Assembly: GCA_012798155.1 (NCBI GenBank)
Contig: JAAZNR010000163.1
Location: forward strand, 1 to 9,260
Origin: Thermogutta sp.
Lineage (GTDB): Bacteria > Planctomycetota > Planctomycetia > Pirellulales > Thermoguttaceae
Direction of reading: 5' to 3'
Length of the DNA stretch: 9,260 nt
The notes under the pieces were generated by a model. The model saw only the letters and a list, made by a program, of their open reading frames with translations. It did not search any database and was not told where the DNA came from. This document shows positions 7,045-9,260 of this stretch, piece by piece. The number at the start of each line of letters is the position of its first letter. Within the stretch, counting starts at the first letter, position 1. The position numbers were made by a program, and so were the translations under genes.

Positions 7045-7050
7045 TATAAT
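7045..7050 (+). promoter_or_regulatory. Possible -10 box for the lipoprotein gene
   Basis: A perfect TATAAT, rare in such GC-rich DNA. No TTGACA-like hexamer stands 16-18 bases upstream; the nearest, TTGAAA at 7007-7012, is 32 bases away, which is too far. It is about 300 bases before the lipoprotein start, so the leader would be long. Confidence 0.25.
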
Positions 7051-7138
7051 GGCAGGCGAACCACACGAAGCGGGGCCGGCCGGGCTCGTGCTCGTCGCTC
7101 AACCCAGGCAGCCGGCATCCGCCTGCACCCGACTGAGC

Positions 7139-7156
7139 TTTACGGGTCTCCGTAAA
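7139..7156. promoter_or_regulatory. Perfect palindrome TTTACGG-GTCT-CCGTAAA
   Basis: A 7-bp perfect inverted repeat with a 4-base centre, about 190 bases upstream of the lipoprotein start codon and in the least GC-rich part of the gap. It can be read as a dimeric regulator site or as an RNA hairpin. The nearest T-run (TTTT at about 7171) is some 14 bases downstream, so it is not a standard intrinsic terminator. Confidence 0.4.
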
Positions 7157-7334
7157 TCGCAAATAATGCCTTTTGTCGTGACCTCGGTAGGGGAGCCTTG
7201 GCATGTCGGATCGGTCGCGCAATTGGCGGCGGTGACACGGCTTGCCGCGGGCGAACGTGCCGCAAATGTTCCACGACGTCATGCTATGACTTCCGCACGG
7301 AGGGCGGCCGGGCGGTTTCGCTATTTCTCCCTGC

Positions 7335-7339
7335 AAGGA
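7335..7339 (+). promoter_or_regulatory. Ribosome binding site of the lipoprotein gene
   Basis: AAGGA ends 8 bases before the ATG at 7348, an ideal spacing. Together with the signal peptide that begins at this ATG, it fixes the start. Confidence 0.6.
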
Positions 7340-7347
7340 CAAGGCTT

Positions 7348-9260
7348 ATGGATTCATTGAAGAAAAAGCAAGGATTGGGATGGTTGTTGGCGGGGTCCGC
7401 GCTCGTGGTCTTGGCAATCGTACCCTGCGGTTGCGCCAAATCGCAAAAGTCGGAAACCGCTAAAGAGGACGCAGCTCAAGCGGAGCCAGGCTCGAACGTT
7501 GCTTCGAAGGGAACCGCGGCCGGGGCTGCCGTCCAGTCGCAACCCGGCGGCGAGGGTTCCGTGCCCGCCGGGGCCGCTGAGAGTCCGCCCCCGCCCTCCA
7601 CGCAATCTCCCGAAGAGATTCTGCAAGCAATGGTGGAAGCCTACCGCAAAGCGGACAGCTATGCAGACAACGGCAAGATCATCATCCGTGGGATGTTCAA
7701 CGACCAGCCGGTACAAAGCCAAATGGATTATGTGACGGCCTGGGAACGGCCCAACAAGCTCCGCTTGATCTGTTATGAAGGCTCCCTCGTCTCCGACGGG
7801 GAACAAGTTTTGGCGGCCGTGCGGACATTGCCGAATCAAGTCTTGCGGCTGCCCGCTCCGGCAGAGTGGACATTGACGGGATTGATGCAGGATACCGTCC
7901 TGGCGAACGGCTTGATGCAAGGCCCGACGCAAGGTTTTTCGTTGGTTCCCCCCCCGCTCGTGCTGCTCTTGGCGAAGGAACCCTTGAAGACTCTCTTGTA
8001 TCAGGCCGGACCGCCGGAACTGCTGCCGCCCGGTACGTTGGGTACTTTCACGTGCGATCGCATTCGGGTTACGCGACCGGACGGCAACGCCGTTTTTTGG
8101 ATCGACCGCCAAGAGCATTTGCTGGTTCGTTTGGAATACCCGATCGAGCAGATTCGGCGGGCGATGGGGGCCGGCCGGATGCGGGATTTCGTGATTTACG
8201 CGGAATTCGTGGGAGCCGGTCTGAACGTCACCGTCGATCCGGCGGCCTTCAAGTTCGAGGTCCCCACCGACGCCAAGATCGTCGATGAATTGCGCCCTCA
8301 CGGCTACCAGTACCTGGGGAAGCAGCCGGAACCCTTCGAGTTTGTCGATGCCCAGGGTCAACCGCTCGATTTGCCGCGTCTGGCGGGAAAACCGGCGGTG
8401 CTGGAGTTTTGGGCCAAGAACGATCCCTATTCGCAATATCCTTTGAAACAGATCCAAACACTCCTTCCCGAGTACCGCGATCGCGTGCAGTTTTGGGCGG
8501 TCAACGTGGATCACGTCACGGAGGGGCTGGACAGCCGCGCCGTTACCAACGAGGAATTGCAGGGGCTTTTGAAGGCCTGGCAGGTCGATATCCCCCTTGC
8601 CCGCGATCCCAAGAACGACGCCGAGCGATGTTTCTCGGCGGTGTATCGTCCGCGCGGCGGAACGGTCCCCTCCATGGTGGTTCTTGGGCCTGATGGAACG
8701 GTGCAGACCTATCACTTGGGTTCGGTTCAAGATTTGGCCGAACGTCTCGGCTCTACTCTGGACAAGATTCTTTCCTGCGTCGACCTGGCGCAGGAAGAAA
8801 AGAACGGCTTTCAGAAGATGAAAGATGAATTGGGGCGATTGATCCAGGAGGCGGAGAGCAACGGGTTATACACGTTTCCCGTCGAGGAGATCGTCGGCAA
8901 GGCCTCGGTGCAGGCGGCCCCCGTTTCGCAACCGGAGCGGCACCGCTTGACGCAAGTCTTCCGCTGCGAAGCCCTCAAGTCGCCGGGCAATTTGCTGGTC
9001 TTCGATTCGGCCGGTGATGGTTCCAACACGGCGGACTCCCGCATTTTGGCGGTGGAAGACGCCAATACGGCGACCGAGATCGGCTGGGACGGCGGAATCG
9101 TGGCCCGCTATGTTCTGAAGCCGACCCCCCCGGATCTCGTGGACTTTCTGCGGACCGCGCGGGATGCGGCGGGAAAACGGCTTTTCGCGGCCTGGGGCAT
9201 GGGCGGGCGACAACTGCTGGTTTTCGACGAAACCTTCCAGCCCGTGCTGCGTTTTCCCCC
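7348..9260 (+). CDS. Predicted lipoprotein: LolA/DUF2092-like, cysteine-free TlpA-like and propeller-like regions; 3' end cut by window
   Basis: The frame is open from 7348 to the window edge: 637 residues, with the C-terminus missing. Residues 1-29 form a lipoprotein signal: basic MDSLKKK, a hydrophobic core, and Cys29 preceded by Gly28, although Pro26 at -3 is not a classical lipobox. An Ala/Gly/Pro/Ser-rich linker follows (30-86). Residues about 87-315 (SPEEILQAMVEAYRKADSY..., VFWIDRQEHLLVRLEY, FEVPTDAKIV) resemble LolA/DUF2092-type envelope domains, which are beta-sheet folds that bind lipids or lipoproteins. Residues about 322-477 are thioredoxin/TlpA-like, with LEFWAKNDPYSQY (352-364) where W-C-x-x-C belongs and a retained cis-Pro (VPS, 440-442), so no redox activity is expected. 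After a charged helix (about 480-510), residues about 529-637 (LKSPGNLLVFDS, ARYVL, LLVFDETFQPVL) look like the start of a beta-propeller. Inferred: a membrane-anchored envelope protein with a binding or scaffold role. Exact function is unknown. Confidence 0.8.
   Translation, partial: MDSLKKKQGLGWLLAGSALVVLAIVPCGCAKSQKSETAKEDAAQAEPGSNVASKGTAAGAAVQSQPGGEGSVPAGAAESPPPPSTQSPEEILQAMVEAYRKADSYADNGKIIIRGMFNDQPVQSQMDYVTAWERPNKLRLICYEGSLVSDGEQVLAAVRTLPNQVLRLPAPAEWTLTGLMQDTVLANGLMQGPTQGFSLVPPPLVLLLAKEPLKTLLYQAGPPELLPPGTLGTFTCDRIRVTRPDGNAVFWIDRQEHLLVRLEYPIEQIRRAMGAGRMRDFVIYAEFVGAGLNVTVDPAAFKFEVPTDAKIVDELRPHGYQYLGKQPEPFEFVDAQGQPLDLPRLAGKPAVLEFWAKNDPYSQYPLKQIQTLLPEYRDRVQFWAVNVDHVTEGLDSRAVTNEELQGLLKAWQVDIPLARDPKNDAERCFSAVYRPRGGTVPSMVVLGPDGTVQTYHLGSVQDLAERLGSTLDKILSCVDLAQEEKNGFQKMKDELGRLIQEAESNGLYTFPVEEIVGKASVQAAPVSQPERHRLTQVFRCEALKSPGNLLVFDSAGDGSNTADSRILAVEDANTATEIGWDGGIVARYVLKPTPPDLVDFLRTARDAAGKRLFAAWGMGGRQLLVFDETFQPVLRFP

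Larger units (their letters stand above)
6986..7347. other. Intergenic region upstream of the lipoprotein gene
   Basis: This 362-base gap holds no convincing gene. A small CCCG-TGTTTG-CGGG inverted repeat lies just after the SHOCT gene stop, but no T-run follows it. Further on are an isolated TATAAT, a perfect 18-bp palindrome and the ribosome binding site of the lipoprotein gene. An open frame at 7007-7360 has no recognisable motif and runs into the start of the lipoprotein, so it is not called. Confidence 0.5.

Noticed and set aside
7354..8730. Minus-strand open frame of 458 codons opposite the lipoprotein gene
   Set aside because: The plus strand has a ribosome binding site, signal peptide and domain motifs. 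The antisense translation has no motif.

Overview
The window is high-GC bacterial DNA that looks chromosomal. It carries five protein-coding genes, two of them cut by the window edges. There are no RNA genes, no mobile elements and no CRISPR array. The best taxonomic guess is a member of the Planctomycetota or the wider PVC group. The reasons are the unusual lipoprotein (LolA-like region, thioredoxin-fold region, propeller-like tail), a large GH106-like glycosidase with extra sugar-binding modules, a short CBS-MgtE transporter, long intergenic gaps and weak Shine-Dalgarno signals. This is inferred from gene style; no rRNA or marker gene is present to prove it.

Layout from left to right. (1) Bases 1-3389, plus strand: the 3' part of a very large glycoside hydrolase resembling the GH106 alpha-L-rhamnosidase group, with a discoidin-like (F5/8 type C) module apparently inserted in its C-terminal half. 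(2) Bases 3390-3855: a gap with no convincing gene. (3) Bases 3856-4851, plus: a short MgtE-like transporter (two CBS domains plus five membrane helices, no MgtE N domain). (4) Bases 4852-4955: a convergent gap with a degenerate TTCCG repeat. (5) Bases 4956-5945, minus: ATP-dependent 6-phosphofructokinase. (6) Bases 5946-6430: a divergent gap with an imperfect palindrome on the pfkA side and a pair of 24-bp direct repeats framed by an inverted repeat. (7) Bases 6431-6985, plus: a small membrane protein with an N-terminal SHOCT motif and a DUF4870-like membrane domain; its start lies in a local 20-bp duplication. (8) Bases 6986-7347: a gap with a perfect 7-bp palindrome and an isolated TATAAT. 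(9) Base 7348 to the right edge, plus: a predicted lipoprotein with a LolA/DUF2092-like domain, a TlpA/thioredoxin-like domain that has lost its CxxC cysteines, and the start of a propeller-like region.

The genes do not form one operon. The gaps are long, orientations change, and the functions (polysaccharide debranching, divalent cation transport, glycolysis, unknown membrane and envelope proteins) share no pathway. I see no defence, secretion or biosynthetic system. The points most worth a second look are the apparently circularly permuted discoidin insert in the glycosidase, the cysteine-free thioredoxin-like domain in the lipoprotein, the altered signature motif in the MgtE-like transporter, and the repeat cluster between pfkA and the SHOCT gene.
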